DNA from: Candidula unifasciata
Taxonomy: Eukaryota; Mollusca; Gastropoda; Stylommatophora; Geomitridae
DNA length: 64,000 bases
Assembly: GCA_905116865.2 (NCBI GenBank)
Contig: CAJHNH020000194.1
Span: 215,994-279,993, forward strand
Direction: 5' to 3'
Shown: piece after piece, positions 32,285-44,069 of the stretch
Layout: each line of letters begins with the position of its first letter
Numbering within the stretch: the stretch's first letter is position 1
Notes under the pieces: generated by a model
Told to the model about the DNA's origin: nothing
Seen by the model: the letters and a program-made list of their open reading frames with translations, nothing else
Databases searched by the model: none
Made by a program: the position numbers and the translations under genes

Positions 32285-32630
32285 TTTATATATATATATA
32301 TATATATACACCCGCACACCCACTTACACACAACCACACCCATACACCCCCACACCCACATACACACACAACCACACACATACACACACCCACCCACCCA
32401 CATACACACACAACTACACACATACCCATACCCACACACACACCCACACAACCACACACATACCCACACCCACCCACGCACAACCCCCCCCCCACACACA
32501 CACACCCACATACACACACCCACATACACACACCCACACACACATATACCCTAACACACCCACATACACACACACACATACCAACACCCACACACACAAT
32601 ACCCACACCCACACACCCCCACACATATAT
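32285..32630. repeat. AT then CACACC-rich simple sequence
   Basis: An AT run at 32288-32308 is followed by 300 bases of imperfect CA/CCCACA repeats. Several long frames here are low-complexity only. Confidence 0.92.
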
Positions 32631-32919
32631 TCCTCTACGTGTGAGCAGTCGTTTTCAGATGTAATTATACATCTCCACATCTGTCTAGCCAGGTTATACA
32701 CCTGCTGGTGGGGCCTCTAAAAAGTTATTTGGGGTCTCCATGACTAGCTAGCTTGACATATGAAAGGGGACTCATTGGGTCACAGTGATGTCAGGCTGAC
32801 ATTAGACAGCAGACATGGAACAACAATAACAACAACAAGATGAAAAAACAATATCATGTGACGCACTGAGTAACATATCAAACACACGTCTATATACATG
32901 TAGTTGTGTTGAATTCTTA

Positions 32920-33830
32920 ATCTTCTTTAGCATTCTGAGCCCTTGAGGTTCATTGCTGCAGATATCGCCCGCCTCCACTCAGCTCTCTAGTTGGTCCTAT
33001 CTTTCTAGTTGATAACACCATGTTTTGCAGGTCTCTCTGGACATTATCTCTCTATCGTGTTTTTGGTATGCTTCGTGGTCTACGACCATTCAGCTCCTTT
33101 GTGTATACAGTTTTTACTTCTCCGTCATCTGACTTTTTTTTTCTTTCAATATGCCCTGCCATTTCAGTCTATCAGCTCTCATGATGCCAGTGATCAGTGG
33201 TGATTCAAACAGATTATGAATTTCGCTGTTGCTTCTCATTCTTCATTCTCTGCTGTTTGTATCTCTGATGGGTCCAAAGATTCGTCATAAGATTTTGTTT
33301 TCGAAAATTTGTTAATAAGCCTTCATCTCTTTTAGTTGTGCTCCAAGTTTCAGAGCCAAATAAAACGATTGGTCTTATCAACGTTTTATTTATTTTGATA
33401 TTGGTGTTGTGAGATAGAGACTCTGACTTTAGCAGATGTTGAAGGGCATAGTATACTGAATTTTTAGATCGTATTCTAGATTGCATTTCTTCTCTCAGTA
33501 TTTTGGAGCAGTTGAAGTTTGCATCCAGTTACTTATATGTTTTCATTAGTTTGATTTCCACATTATCGACTTTTATGTGGCCGGAGTTTGTATCCTTTCT
33601 CTGTCTTGTCATTATAATGTATTCTATGTGGCCGGATTTTATATCCTTTCCCTGTCTTGTTATTATGTATTCTGTCTTATCTTGGTGATAACTAGTCCTA
33701 TTGTGTAAGATGTTTCTTTTCAGACAGACAGTGTTTTTACCGTCTCTATTTGATTATCTCCAGCGATATCGATGTCATCAGCATGACCAAGTATTCCTGT
33801 GATTTCTCCTACAGTAGACAGATGTGTTTA
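32920..33830 (-). pseudogene. LINE D, RT C-terminal half
   Basis: The minus strand reads a degenerate start with KRNILHNRTS, DKTEYIITRQGKDIKSGHI, then the same motif again (IMTRQRKDTNSGHIKVDNVE), LDANFNCSKIL, SRIRSKNSVYYALQHLLKSE, NIKINKTLIRPIVLFGSETW, TKRDEGLL and a C-terminal AGHIERK-like end. It follows the order of LINE ORF2 thumb and C-terminus. A 51-bp tandem duplication covers the DKTEY to GHI codons (33570-33680). Stops and frameshifts abound. It lies head to head with LINE E. Confidence 0.7.
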
Positions 33831-33844
33831 ATGGCTATGTGAAT

Positions 33845-34870
33845 TACCACACTCAGTCACCATGAACGGCTATCTATTTGTATAGATCAAGTTCATACGT
33901 TTATTATTTGTGATAATCATACAACAGAAAGTGTCTTTGTCAACACAGGAGTGAGACAGGGATGCAGACTATCCTTCCTTTTGTTCAATTTGGCCATTGA
34001 CTGGCTGAGGCAGGAAGTTACACGAGATAGAAAAAGAGGCAACAGGTGGTCACTCAACTCTGTTTGAGAGAATTTGGACTATACAGATGACATCAGCCTT
34101 ATATCAGGCCGTCATGAGGACACTCAGGAAAAGATTGAAAGACTTTCAACAACAACCCTTAAGATAGGACTCAAAATAAACACCAGTAAAACTAAAGTAA
34201 TGAGAAATAATTTCAAAACAGAAAATCCAGTTATCTTAAATGATGAAGCAATGCAGAAGCTGAAGAACTGATATACCTCGGAAGTAAAGTTACTCCAGAT
34301 TGAGGTTCTGAAAAGGATGTGAAATCAAGAATTAACAAAGCAAATCAAGCATTTGCCATGCTTAACAATATATGAAAGTCAAAGGGATTTAGTTTGAAGA
34401 CAATACGAAGAATATACAAAAGCAACATTTTAAGGAATACTATTATACAACAATGAATGTTGGAAAATGACAGCGAGAATTACACACACACTTGAGACTT
34501 TTCAAAATAAATGTTTAAGGAGAATTCTACGAATATTTTGGCCAAACAAGATCACAAATGAAGAGAAATGAGGAGAAAAACAGAATGTGCATCACTGACA
34601 AATGTTATCAAAGTAAGATTATGGAGATGGCTTGGACATGTTCGCAGAATGCCTTGTGACACTCTGGCAAAACAGCTCTCCGGTGGACAGCAAATGCGAA
34701 AAAGGAGACGTGGACGACCCAAGGAAACCTGTAGAAGAACAATAGAACAGGAAATGAAGAAATGTAAACTGATATGGAACACCATGGGCAGAAAAGCAGC
34801 AGACCGGCAGTAATGAAGATCACTTATGAATGCTCTATGTGTCAACAGCGACATGAAGAGGATATAGATG
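33845..34870 (+). pseudogene. LINE E, RT palm to C-terminus
   Basis: The plus strand reads FVNTGVRQGCRLSFLLFNLA (motif B), AIDWL, LDYTDDISLISGRHEDTQEK (motif C, with Tyr-Thr-Asp-Asp), KINTSKTKVM, YLGSKVTPD, KSRINKANQAFAML, then CLRRILRIFW-like relics and a clear end: VRLWRWLGHVRRMPCDTLAK and RRRGRPKETCRRTIEQEM, stopping at 34813. Several stops and frameshifts are present. It is a different family from A-C, closer to the endonuclease-RT type with the RPK-TWRRT ending. Confidence 0.78.
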
Positions 34871-34879
34871 TGTTTATTC

Positions 34880-36340
34880 TTTTAAATCTCTATATCCCTT
34901 TCACTCATTCATAAAAAAACACAGACTGAGGACCAGCGCGTGTCAGCACAGACATGTGTATGGCTGGCTGTGTGTCTGTCAACATATAGGCACGAATATC
35001 ACTACGTATGTTGGTGCGTCAGAGGATGAACGAGTCTGTGCGTATGTGTGCGTAAGAGCATACTATTTATCCAGATGTCTGCCGTCCAGTCTGTGCCTAT
35101 CCATCCATCTATCCATTAACTAGTCCAACAATATATCCATCCAAAAATTCACCCATCTAGCCATCTTTCAATTTACCAAATAATCCATCCATACATACGT
35201 CCATCTATCTATCCATCCATCCATACATTCATCCATCTATCCAACCATCCATCCATCCAGTCATACATCAAGCCGCCCATAAGTGTGTATATTTATACCC
35301 CTCTTTACTTATTTTAATACCTCAAACACATGCACAACTACACAAAAGTGCACAACAATGCAACGTTTGTAGTTATGGAGACGCACGAATAAAATCATAC
35401 AAGGATGCACACACATGTATGAGCACGCACGTATGCTTTTAGCTGTGTATGAGCGAAACCGTGTACGCAGCACCTAACTGCCGGCCTTCTTGTCTCTATA
35501 AATCCATCAATACGCACCATAAATAAAGTCTTACAGCTATTCATACATACATTCATTCATTCACACATTTATGCTTTCTTGCCGACGAGTATGCAAGCAT
35601 TACACACACTCTCGCACACACTTTTAGTTCTCCAATTGTCTACATCCTGACAGATTTTTTTTTAAACCGCAATTTACCTCATTTCTTTTACATAACAAAA
35701 CAGACAACACCAAGAGAAACTGGCCACGGCTCTGTACATCTCATAACACACCGAGGAGCAAGAACTCCGAGTACAAACAAAAGACTCAACCTGCCATTCA
35801 CACAAAAACAATAGACGGCGAACACTGACAGAAAATTCTGATGAATCAAGCGGTGAGTGGATTCACAGTCGTTCCCATGTGGGATGATATTTTCAGTTAA
35901 AGACCCAACCTGGCCTTTTGCCGGGGGCCGAGCCTCAAATATGGCCTAACGACAGAACGTGGTTTCCAGGACCTCTCACGGGTGATCCTCATCCGCATGG
36001 TGGCACTTTGTGTCATCGGGTGTTTATCGCTTGTGTGATGTCCTGGTGGGGTATAAATTACATAGCTTACCTAAGCAATAAGAGAGAGTTCTGGCCTGGG
36101 ATAGGGCACACGTTCACGGACACCCCCCCCCCCCCCATCCCCCCATAAAGCAACAGATGTTAGCATAACTATGGTATCCTTGTACTGGAAGCCACAGGAT
36201 CAAGGGTTATCTTAAAACACGGGTTGAAGAAAGGCAGAGACGGTAATGGGGTATATGGAGAAGCGAATGAGCTCCAGCAGATAGCGAGAGATATGCCGGG
36301 TAGAATGGTTTGGTCAAGACCCTATCAGGTTTCAAGTCAA
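34880..36340. other. Intronic gap with ATCC-rich stretch
   Basis: ATCC/ATCCATCT imperfect repeats at 35098-35275, short CA-rich parts and a poly-C at 36122-36144. A 76-codon plus frame at 35918-36148 matches nothing known to me. Confidence 0.4.
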
Positions 36341-36344
36341 GCAG

Positions 36345-36420
36345 TGTTTCTCAACCCATTTAGCACCCGCGGCCCACCAAAACGGGTAAAACTGTTTCGC
36401 AGCCGATTTATCATCTAACC
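36345..36420 (+). mobile_element. Possible single end of a hAT-like element
   Basis: CAGTGTTTCTCAACCCATTT followed by agcacccgcggcccacc is the classic form of a hAT terminal sequence. No matching inverted end was found to the right, so it is a solo end or a chance match. Confidence 0.4.
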
Positions 36421-36599
36421 ATAATTGTAAAAAAGGTTAAGTCGGGAGATGTGAACCAGCGTCATTGCACACGGTTATAAACCATAAGTGCTCTGCCACC
36501 AGTATGGACAGCTGATAAGAAACTGTCCGCCTGTGTCACCGTTCGCAAGTAACTCTGTAGCTACAGCGACGTTCCTCCATTTAGCTTATAGTGTCACTC

Positions 36600-36740
36600 T
36601 GGTACCCATTTCCTAGAAGCTGGGTGAACCCCGGGAACCGCCCGGTTTCGAACACCGACCGTGGCTGCAGCGAGTCGCAGCTGGATTTGAAAGCGAGCCT
36701 CCTATCGACTAGGCTAACGCGGCTCCCAATCATCATCATC
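36600..36740 (-). repeat. tRNA-like SINE head
   Basis: The minus strand reads gggagccgcgttagcctagt, then ggctcgctttcaaatccagc, resembling A and B boxes, with a following cggtgttcgaaaccgggcgg segment. It is probably a SINE relic of a further family. Confidence 0.4.
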
Positions 36741-36749
36741 TAACCATAC

Positions 36750-38172
36750 ATCCATAAAGTCGACAATGGTAATGCCAAAGATGAAAATGGGCCCGACTTA
36801 AGTCAACCATGGTAATTCTAAAGATGAAAATGGGTCCGACTTAAGTCAACCATGGTAATTCAAAAGATGAAAATGGGCCCGACTTAAGTCAACCATGGTA
36901 ATTCCAAAGATGAAAATGAGCCCGACTTAAGTCAACCATGGTAATTCCAAAGATGAAAATGGGCCCGACTTAAGTCAACCATGGTAATTCCAAAGATGAA
37001 AATGAGCCCGACTTAAGTCAACCATGGTAATTCCAAAGATGAAAATGGGCCCGACTTAAGTCAACCATGGTAATTCCAAAGATGAAAATGGGCCCGACTT
37101 AGGTCAACCATGGTAATTCCAAAGATGAAAATGGGCCCGACTTAAGTCAACCATGGTAATTCCAAAGATTAAAATTGGCCCGATTTAAGTCAACCATGGT
37201 AATTCCAAAGATGAAAATAACGGGCCAGAGTTAAGTCGGTGGACAAAGATAAAGTCAGTGGTAATGCCAAAGATGAAAATGGGCCCGACTAAAGTCGGTG
37301 GTAATGCCAAAGATGACAATGGGCCAGAGTAAAGTCGGTGGTAATGCCAAAGATGACAATGGGCCAGTCTAAAGTCGGTGGTAATGCCAATGGTGACAAT
37401 GGGCCAGTCTAAAGTCGGTGGTAATGCCAAAGATGACAATGGGCCAGTCTAAAGTCGGTGGTAATGCCAAAGATGACAACGGGCCAGACTAAAGTCGGTG
37501 GTAATGCCAATGATGACAATGGGCCCGTCTAAAGTCGGTGGTAATGCCAAAGATGACAATGGGCCAGTCTAAAGTCGGTGGTAATGCCAATGATGACAAT
37601 GGGCCCGTCTAAAGTCGGTGGTAATGCCAAAGATGACAATGGGCCCGTCTAAAGTCGGTGGTAATGCCAAAGATGACAACGGGCCAGACTAAAGTCGGTG
37701 GTAATGCCAATGATGACAATGGGCCCGTCTAAAGTCGGTGGTAATGCCAAAGATGACAATGGGCCAGTCTAAAGTCGGTGGTAATGCCAATGATGACAAT
37801 GGGCCCGTCTAAAGTCGGTGGTAATGCCAAAGATGACAATGGGCCCGTCTAAAGTCGGTGGTAATGCCAAAGATGACAACGGGCCAGACTAAAGTCGGTG
37901 GTAATGCCAATAATGACAATGGGCCCGTCTAAAGTCGGTGGTAATGCCAAAGATGACAATGGGCCAGTCTAAAGTCGGTGGTAATGCCAAAGATGACAAT
38001 GGGCCCGTCTAAAGTCGGTGGTAATGCCAAAGATGACAATGGGCCCGTCTAAAGTCGGTGGTAATGCCAAAGATGACAATGGGCCAGTCTAAAGTCGGTG
38101 GTAATGCCAAAGATGACAACGGGCCAGACTAAAGTCGGTGGTAATGCCAAAGATGACAATGGGCCTGACTAA
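36750..38172 (+). repeat. 43/40-bp minisatellite with 200-bp higher-order period
   Basis: The left part (36765-37220) repeats a 43-base unit around ccatggtaattccaaagatg and gcccgacttaagtcaa. The right part (37255-38172) uses a 40-base unit, gtaatgccaaagatgacaat then gggcc(a/c)gtctaaagtcggtg. The gacaacgggccagact variant starts at 37475, 37675 and 37875, and a tgatgacaat variant at 37511, 37711 and 37911, giving a 200-base (five-unit) period. Related but diverged units continue at 39098-39310 and 39940-40420. Confidence 0.94.
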
Positions 38173-38174
38173 GA

Positions 38175-38885
38175 AAACAAAAACAAAAGCAGATGCATTC
38201 ATATGTCAAATCTGATGTTTAAACAAATATTAAAAACATAAAAACTAGCTTATGTGACATCTTCTGCTGCTTTTCGGTCAGAAAAATCTGACCATCATGG
38301 CTAGAACGTCATACAACTACCGATACCACTGGTTGCAGAGACATTTCTCTTTTTTCTTCACTCCTTTTAAATGTATTCCATGTTATCTTCACTATTTTCC
38401 TCAGACATTTGTTTTTAAATGAATTTAACTTTAATTTATGTCTTTAGTTGTTCTCTAACTTCACTAAAGAATGTTAAAACTAAAAAAATCATTACAAATG
38501 AAAGTACAGCAACTTGGTTTTAAAACTATGCAATTAGGAGTTGATTATTTAGTTCAGGCTTTTAAAAGCCGCTGTTGTCCTGCCATGCTGTGTCATCATT
38601 TCTTTCTTTGTAATTCCTTCACTATCAAAATTACTATCTAAATAAATAAGTTGGTATCTTATTTTAATTACTATTGTCCCCTGTGTTACATCTGCTTGAT
38701 CTGCAGCTGGTTTCCTCAATATATTTGTATTTGTAGTCCAACCTTTTATGCTATCTTTGCTAAATCGTCTGATTTTCTTTGCCTATCAATAGGGATAAAG
38801 GACATAACAAGTATGAAGAGCGCTTTTTGTTAGGGAGTAGCAACATACATATTATGTATATATATTTATATATTTAACTATGTGT
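38175..38885. other. Intronic gap, no recognised feature
   Basis: AT-rich sequence between two simple-sequence regions. Short frames only. Confidence 0.4.
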
Positions 38886-38898
38886 GTGTGCGCGCGCT

Positions 38899-38978
<80 letters not shown>

Positions 38979-38985
38979 GGGGGGG
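38886..38985. repeat. GT and GA microsatellite
   Basis: A GTGTGCGCGCG stretch followed by about 70 bases of GA and a short G run. Confidence 0.93.
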
Positions 38986-39097
38986 AAGAAAAAGTGCGGT
39001 GGGGAGGGGAACAATTACTGATATAATGTCTCAGGCACACAAATATGAAGCCGGAATAATAACCAGAATATAAAGTTCAGGTGGCATCGGTAGGAAG

Positions 39098-39310
39098 CTC
39101 AACTGAAGTCGACAATGGTAATTCCAACGATAAAGACTGGGCCAGCTAAGGTCGACACTGGTAATTCCAACGAAAAAGATTGGTCCGACTAAAGTCGACA
39201 ATGGTAATTCCTTAGATGAAGATTGGCCCGACTAAAGTCGACAATGGTAATTCCAAAGATAATGATCGGCCCGCCTAAAGTCGACAATGGTAATTCCAAA
39301 GATAAAGATC
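39098..39310 (+). repeat. Diverged units of the 43/40-bp minisatellite
   Basis: Five units of 43-45 bases carry gtcgacaatggtaattcc and ggcccgactaaa. They stop abruptly at the CTT tail of a minus-strand SINE-3, which split the original array. Confidence 0.85.
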
Positions 39311-39895
39311 TGTTGCTGCTATTGCTTCTTTTTCTTCTTTGTCTCCTTCTTCTTTTTCTTCTTCTTCTATTTCTCTATCTTCTTTTTCTTCTTCCTCTTC
39401 TTCTTTCTCTTCTTCCTCTTCTTCCTTTTCTTCTTCTTCTTCTTTTTCTTTTTCTTTTTCTTTTTCTTTTTCTTCTTCTTCTTCTTCTTCTTCTTCTTCT
39501 TCTTCTTCTTCTTCTTCTTCTTCCTCTTCCTCTTCCTCTTCCTCTTCCTCTTTTTCTTTTTCTTTTTCTTTTTCTTTTTCTTCTTCTTCTTCTTCTTCTT
39601 CTTCTTCTTCTTCTTCTTCTTCTTCTTCTTCTTCTTCTTCTTCTTCTTCTTCTTCTTCTTCTTCTTCTTCTTCTTCGAGTTCACATGTTGAGGACTCCGT
39701 GGGGAAGTTCTTGTTCTTATTGTTCGTCCACATTTTGACTTCAGTCTTGTTCTAGAACTTGAATTTTGCGCCCAGATCCGTTTTACAGATCTGGCTTATT
39801 TGTATGCAGACCTTTGGTTCACCGTCTTTCTGGCAGATTCACTTAAATTTTAAAGAAACACATCCAGTTAGTCGACTTTTACGACATGCTTTTTA
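39305..39895 (-). repeat. SINE-3 with a 370-bp CTT/TCTTTT tail
   Basis: The body at 39675-39895 is the minus-strand form of the copy at 62745 (ttgttcgtccacattttgac, tctggcttatttgtatgcag, agttagtcgacttttacgac). Its 3' tail on the minus strand is GAA, seen here as a 370-base CTT array with TCC and TTTTC variants. Open frames in every reading frame are artefacts. Confidence 0.85.
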
Positions 39896-39939
39896 AAAGC
39901 ACCACTCTGTTCTCGTTCTCACCATAATAAGACCCCAGG

Positions 39940-40420
39940 ATCCACATGGGAAATGGAATCCAAACTAATGTCGAGAATGGAAAGTCTCACGGGCGACAGT
40001 AGGGAATCCCAGCTCGGAATCCCAAGTGAGAGAAGAAAAAAAAAAGGGATCCCATTTAGAGATGGAAATGGGCCCAAAGCAAGAAAGCTAGTTGGAAACC
40101 TAACTAGAGACAAAAAACAAGAACAACAATGGGGAAATCCAAATAAGGAAAGCTAACAGGAATGCCAATTAAGTGTGGAAAAGGGCTCAACTAAGGATGC
40201 TAGTAGGAAACACAACCAAGGACGACACATAAAGACAAAACAATGGGGGGAACTCAACCAGAAAAGCCAGTGGAAACCCCCCCCCCCCCCCCCCCAAAAA
40301 AAAAATGAACATGTTTAAAACCCACCTAACATCAACAATAGGAATCCCTACTAAAAGCAGTAACAGGAAACCCCGCTAAAGTCGACAATGGGAATCCCAA
40401 ACAAGGGCGGCAATGCTAGA
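39940..40420 (+). repeat. Remote relics of the minisatellite up to the PKC donor
   Basis: Segments such as atgtcgagaatgg, aatcccaagtgag, gacaacaatgggg and aaagtcgacaatgggaatcc keep the rhythm of the unit. A poly-C at 40276-40296 interrupts. The last unit ends about 35 bases from the PKC C1B exon 1 donor. Confidence 0.5.
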
Positions 40421-40453
40421 ACACATCAACGCCACTTTCTCAAAGATACTTAC

Positions 40454-40562
40454 AATCGCATTTGAGTCCCTGGTGTAGTAGACCGTACAGCAGTGACCCA
40501 CAGTGGTCGCAGAATGTGGGACTGCTGTAAGTGTGCAGCTTGAACTTGTGTAAATTCGTGGC
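40454..40562 (-). CDS. PKC exon: first half of the C1B zinc finger
   Basis: Conventional protein kinase C is a Ca2+/diacylglycerol-activated Ser/Thr kinase; its C1B domain binds diacylglycerol or phorbol ester at the membrane. The minus strand reads 36 codons plus one base, containing [20 protein letters not shown] and ending at the Cys-Asp of the next zinc-ligand pair. The spacing H-x12-C-x2-C-x13-C is exactly that of a C1 domain. A tttcag acceptor precedes it and a gtaagt donor follows, leaving phase 1. The next exon is 16.8 kb downstream at 23547-23675. A SINE lies about 35 bases upstream of the acceptor and minisatellite relics start just past the donor. The C1A and N-terminal exons were not found in the rest of the window and are presumably beyond its right edge. 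The family call is very sure; which paralogue is not. Confidence 0.95.
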
Positions 40563-40595
40563 CTGAAACAGACAACCAGTGGCGGCATATTAGTA

Positions 40596-40815
40596 AAGTC
40601 AAGTAAAGCACTCTTTTCCATGCATCCAGGTGTACTTGGCACATAGGGCTAGAACTTTATTGTATAGACCAATCGGCACAGCCACCGCCCTTACTTCCCA
40701 GGAACCCACCTGGTACCCATTTACTGTTGCGTCGACCTGGCAGCCCGGATCAAAAATGGTTTAGCACAGTTCAGGGCATCGAATCCGAGGCTAGCGGCTG
40801 CCCCTGTATAGCAGG
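40596..40815 (-). repeat. SINE-1 copy next to a PKC splice acceptor
   Basis: The minus-strand copy has the 3' end (aaagcactcttttccatgca) at the left, then tagggctaga, gaccaatcggcaca, acccacctggtacccattta and the gtcgacctgg block. The head is degenerate. Its left edge is about 35 bases from the acceptor of PKC C1B exon 1. Confidence 0.8.
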
Positions 40816-40819
40816 GGAG

Positions 40820-41250
40820 CATATTTATTTATTTATTTATTTATTTTTTTTAAATCCACAAGCACTTGAGCCGGGCTAATTCAGCTCAATGCCGTGAGCA
40901 TCAAAGCCTTTCATCCTCAGTGCCAAGCACCCCGGTAATCTGGGGAGTATGGGGCTTTTCTGCCATCCCCCAGATTGAACCCGAGACCAGGACACGCATG
41001 CGCCCACGCATAACTATACAAACTTTGGATAATCAACATAAGTCTACATAATCAATTTAATCTGCACATGCAACAACATTGGTCTGCATGTTATTGCGCT
41101 AGGAGGCTTTACAAGAGAAGCTGAAAAGTGTGATGTAAACTATCATAACCACGTCACTTTCCAGTAACATGTCAATATTGTTGTCAAGGATGTCAAGAGT
41201 GTTCAGCACGTGACTTCATGGTGGAGACGAACACAGTGACAGTGTAATAT
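40820..41250. other. Intronic gap with a possible tRNA-like relic
   Basis: The minus strand at 40990-40870 has cgggttcaatctgggg, a possible B box. A short TTTA run lies at 40826-40850. Nothing else was recognised. Confidence 0.35.
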
Positions 41251-41316
41251 CAGTTTAAAGATGCCCCCCCCCCCTTCTCCAACTTTTGATATGCATCAAG
41301 GAGGAACAGAGTTCTG

Positions 41317-41609
41317 GGTTCTTTCGTAATATCCCACCCCCATATGACGTCACAGGACAGTCCAACATTTTAGAGGGTGTTGAGACAGGGTTTCCCGGTT
41401 TTCTGATGTTTTTAATGACACCAAAACATCTTGAACTGGCCCTAACCCCAAGCCACCTACGTCTCACAAGAGAGTTCAGCCTAGATACCACGACTGCATG
41501 CAACCTAGGTCCCACGACCGCATGCAGCATATCTACCACCCCCTGAAATATTGGACTGTTCCGTGACCTGTGGATTTCCCCTGTTTGGGGAGAATATTGA
41601 GAAAGCACC
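41317..41609. mobile_element. 293-bp foldback element with 8-bp target duplication
   Basis: Perfect duplications GAGTTCTG (41309-41316, 41610-41617) flank the element. Its ends GGTTCTTTCGTAATATCC and (reverse complement of the right end) GGTGCTTTCTCAATATTC align imperfectly. Further in, GTCACAGGACAGTCCAACAT at 41348 pairs with the reverse complement of 41543-41572 at about 25 of 30 bases. It is non-coding. GG ends with an 8-bp duplication are shared with the element at 3371-3767. Confidence 0.75.
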
Positions 41610-41966
41610 GAGTTCTGTTATCAGGTTTTTTTTAAAAATCAGTTAACGGGTGAAACCTCTAGAAATTCATCGGTAAATGTGGGTCCAGCATAGAGAAAGC
41701 ATAAATTTATTCGACCTTCCTCTCAGTCAACTAAAGCAAGAAACCCTATATGTCTAGGAACGTTTTATAATAGCAGTCGTTCTCTGTTTCTCGATCCTTC
41801 CATTGAAAAAAAGGGGCAGACAGATCGACGGACCTATTAGACGGACGGCCAACAGACAGACAGACAGATAGCACGACGGACAGTCAAACATACAGACAGA
41901 CAGCTAGACAGACAGACAAACGGACGGACGGACGGGCGGGCGGGCGGACGGTTGACGGACCGACGG

Positions 41967-42482
<516 letters not shown>

Positions 42483-42499
42483 GAACAGAACAGAAAAGA

Positions 42500-43200
42500 T
42501 TAGATAAATCAGACAGACAAACAAGCAGATGTCAAAGAGAAGGAACATTATCCGAGAAAACAACCATAAAGAATATTTGCATCTAATGTATACAATTTGA
42601 AAAGAAATATCTCATGAATATATATATCCCTCTAGTGTGAGCGCTTAAAAAAGCTCTGCCACGAACCACTTTGTCGATTTTGCTAAATGGGAAGAACCAG
42701 AAAAGGTTAGCACAGTGTGTGACCAGGTCACCAGACGGAAAAGGGGAATAACAATTATTCCCTTGTTGACAACGGCTGAACGGTTTAAGCGAAGCTTCGA
42801 GAATATTAGAAATTTGATACTGGCCACAAACTGTACGGTTAAAAAATACGGATACAAGAAATATGGCCAAATGAGAAAGAAGTATATGGTACATATTTAA
42901 TGACTGTAGAATTTTTGGAACCAATTAATTGAGCACCGTAAAAAAAATATGTGTACCATGTCACGTTTCAAGCGCCATGTAACCGTTGGTTTAAAATATC
43001 ACTACTACATATTGTTGTTTTATCAACTACTCTTCAAGGAAATATGTGCGAACACAACCCACACGCAATAAGTGAGCTGCAAGTTTCAGTCGTCTATAAC
43101 ATTAATAACATTAGACTGCCCGAACTGAACAAGGTTTTTGAAAACCTTAAGAAATGTATGACTAATTGTCAAACGAACAGTGGGGGAGATTTCCAATACC
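42500..43200. other. Intronic gap with a dispersed repeat at 42895-43015
   Basis: A 113-codon minus frame at 42924-42583 overlaps other frames and matches nothing I recognise. The 42895-43015 part is homologous to 22176-22290. Confidence 0.4.
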
Positions 43201-43212
43201 TATTGTCAAGAG

Positions 43213-43478
43213 GACCCTTTGCCACGCTATCAGGCGTATAGGGCATATAGGGCTAGACCTATATTTCTATAGACCAATCGGCACAAGATGGGTGATGTGG
43301 TCAGCATCACGCCGGCCGCCTTTTTTTTTCCCGGGACTGCACCCGGTACCCACTGAAGGCTGGGTCGACCTGGGAGCCAAGGTAATTTTTGAAAAAAGTC
43401 TGGCTCCATCAGGGAACGAAACCACGACCTTCCGATCCGCTACAAGCGTCTAGCCGTTCGGCCACGACGACTCCCCCT
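43213..43478 (-). repeat. SINE-1, full-length copy with 12-bp target duplication
   Basis: It is bounded by TATTGTCAAGAG (43201-43212) and TATTGTCAGGAG (43479-43490). The body is in family order from the 3' end accctttgccacgctatcag to the head at the right (tccgatccgctacaagcgtc, ccgttcggcc). Confidence 0.9.
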
Positions 43479-43663
43479 TATTGTCAGGAGAGCCATAATA
43501 TGGAAAACTACCCAAAATAAGACACACTATAGCAGTATATGCTACATTTACTCCCCAGACGGTGATTACAAAACACAGGAACGGCAATATTTTCACATTC
43601 AAAAATATTTATTATACATTCACCATATATATTTAAACACCTTTTTTTTTAAATTTCTAAATA

Positions 43664-43799
43664 ATCGGCGTCTGTGGCGTTGCGAACGCGCTTTGTAAAT
43701 CCGGGTTCGATCCCAGCTGCGGACGATTTGTCTTGCGTTGGTTTCGACAGTGGTATCGATATCTGACCGTTCATAGGCAAACTGCTGGACGTAAAATCT

Positions 43800-43860
<61 letters not shown>

Positions 43861-43928
43861 ACAACCCACAACAGTCAAAACAATGCTGGGGTTGGTTCTG
43901 TAACGTCCTGTAAAGGATAGTAAACTAA
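43664..43928 (+). repeat. SINE-2 copy with a 50-base poly-C
   Basis: The head (gcgtctgtggcg, then gggttcgatcccagctgc) and the end (ggttctgtaacgtcctgtaa) match SINE-2. The middle is replaced by poly-C at 43801-43850 plus poly-A. A 71-83 codon glycine-rich minus frame here is an artefact. Confidence 0.85.
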
Positions 43929-43996
43929 CATTTTTGTTAAACTAAGAAATGAGCTGGCAGTCGCGACAGTTTTGGTGGCTTCAACTTATTTGTTAG

Positions 43997-44065
43997 AGAA
44001 AGAATGCAAGTGGGGATCTCACTGGTGAAGTGGTCAAGCCGTTTGCCTCATACAATGAAAGTATT
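43997..44065 (+). repeat. Possible tRNA-like SINE head
   Basis: The sequence ctggtgaagtggtcaagccg followed by attgggttcctatcat has A- and B-box-like parts at tRNA spacing. No tail was recognised. Confidence 0.3.
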
Positions 44066-44069
44066 GGGT

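Larger units (their letters stand above)
23676..40453 (-). other. PKC intron splitting the C1B domain
   Basis: This 16,778-base intron separates the zinc-ligand Cys-Asp at the end of one exon from the next Cys-Asp pair. It contains a Tigger-like element, LINE fragments and several long minisatellites. A gtaagt donor and a ctgcctag acceptor bound it. Confidence 0.85.

Noticed and set aside
39223..39755. Long Leu-, Phe-, Ser-, Lys- and Glu-rich frames on both strands
   Set aside because: All six frames of a CTT/GAA array are open, so the frames mean nothing. The same applies to 62846-63289.
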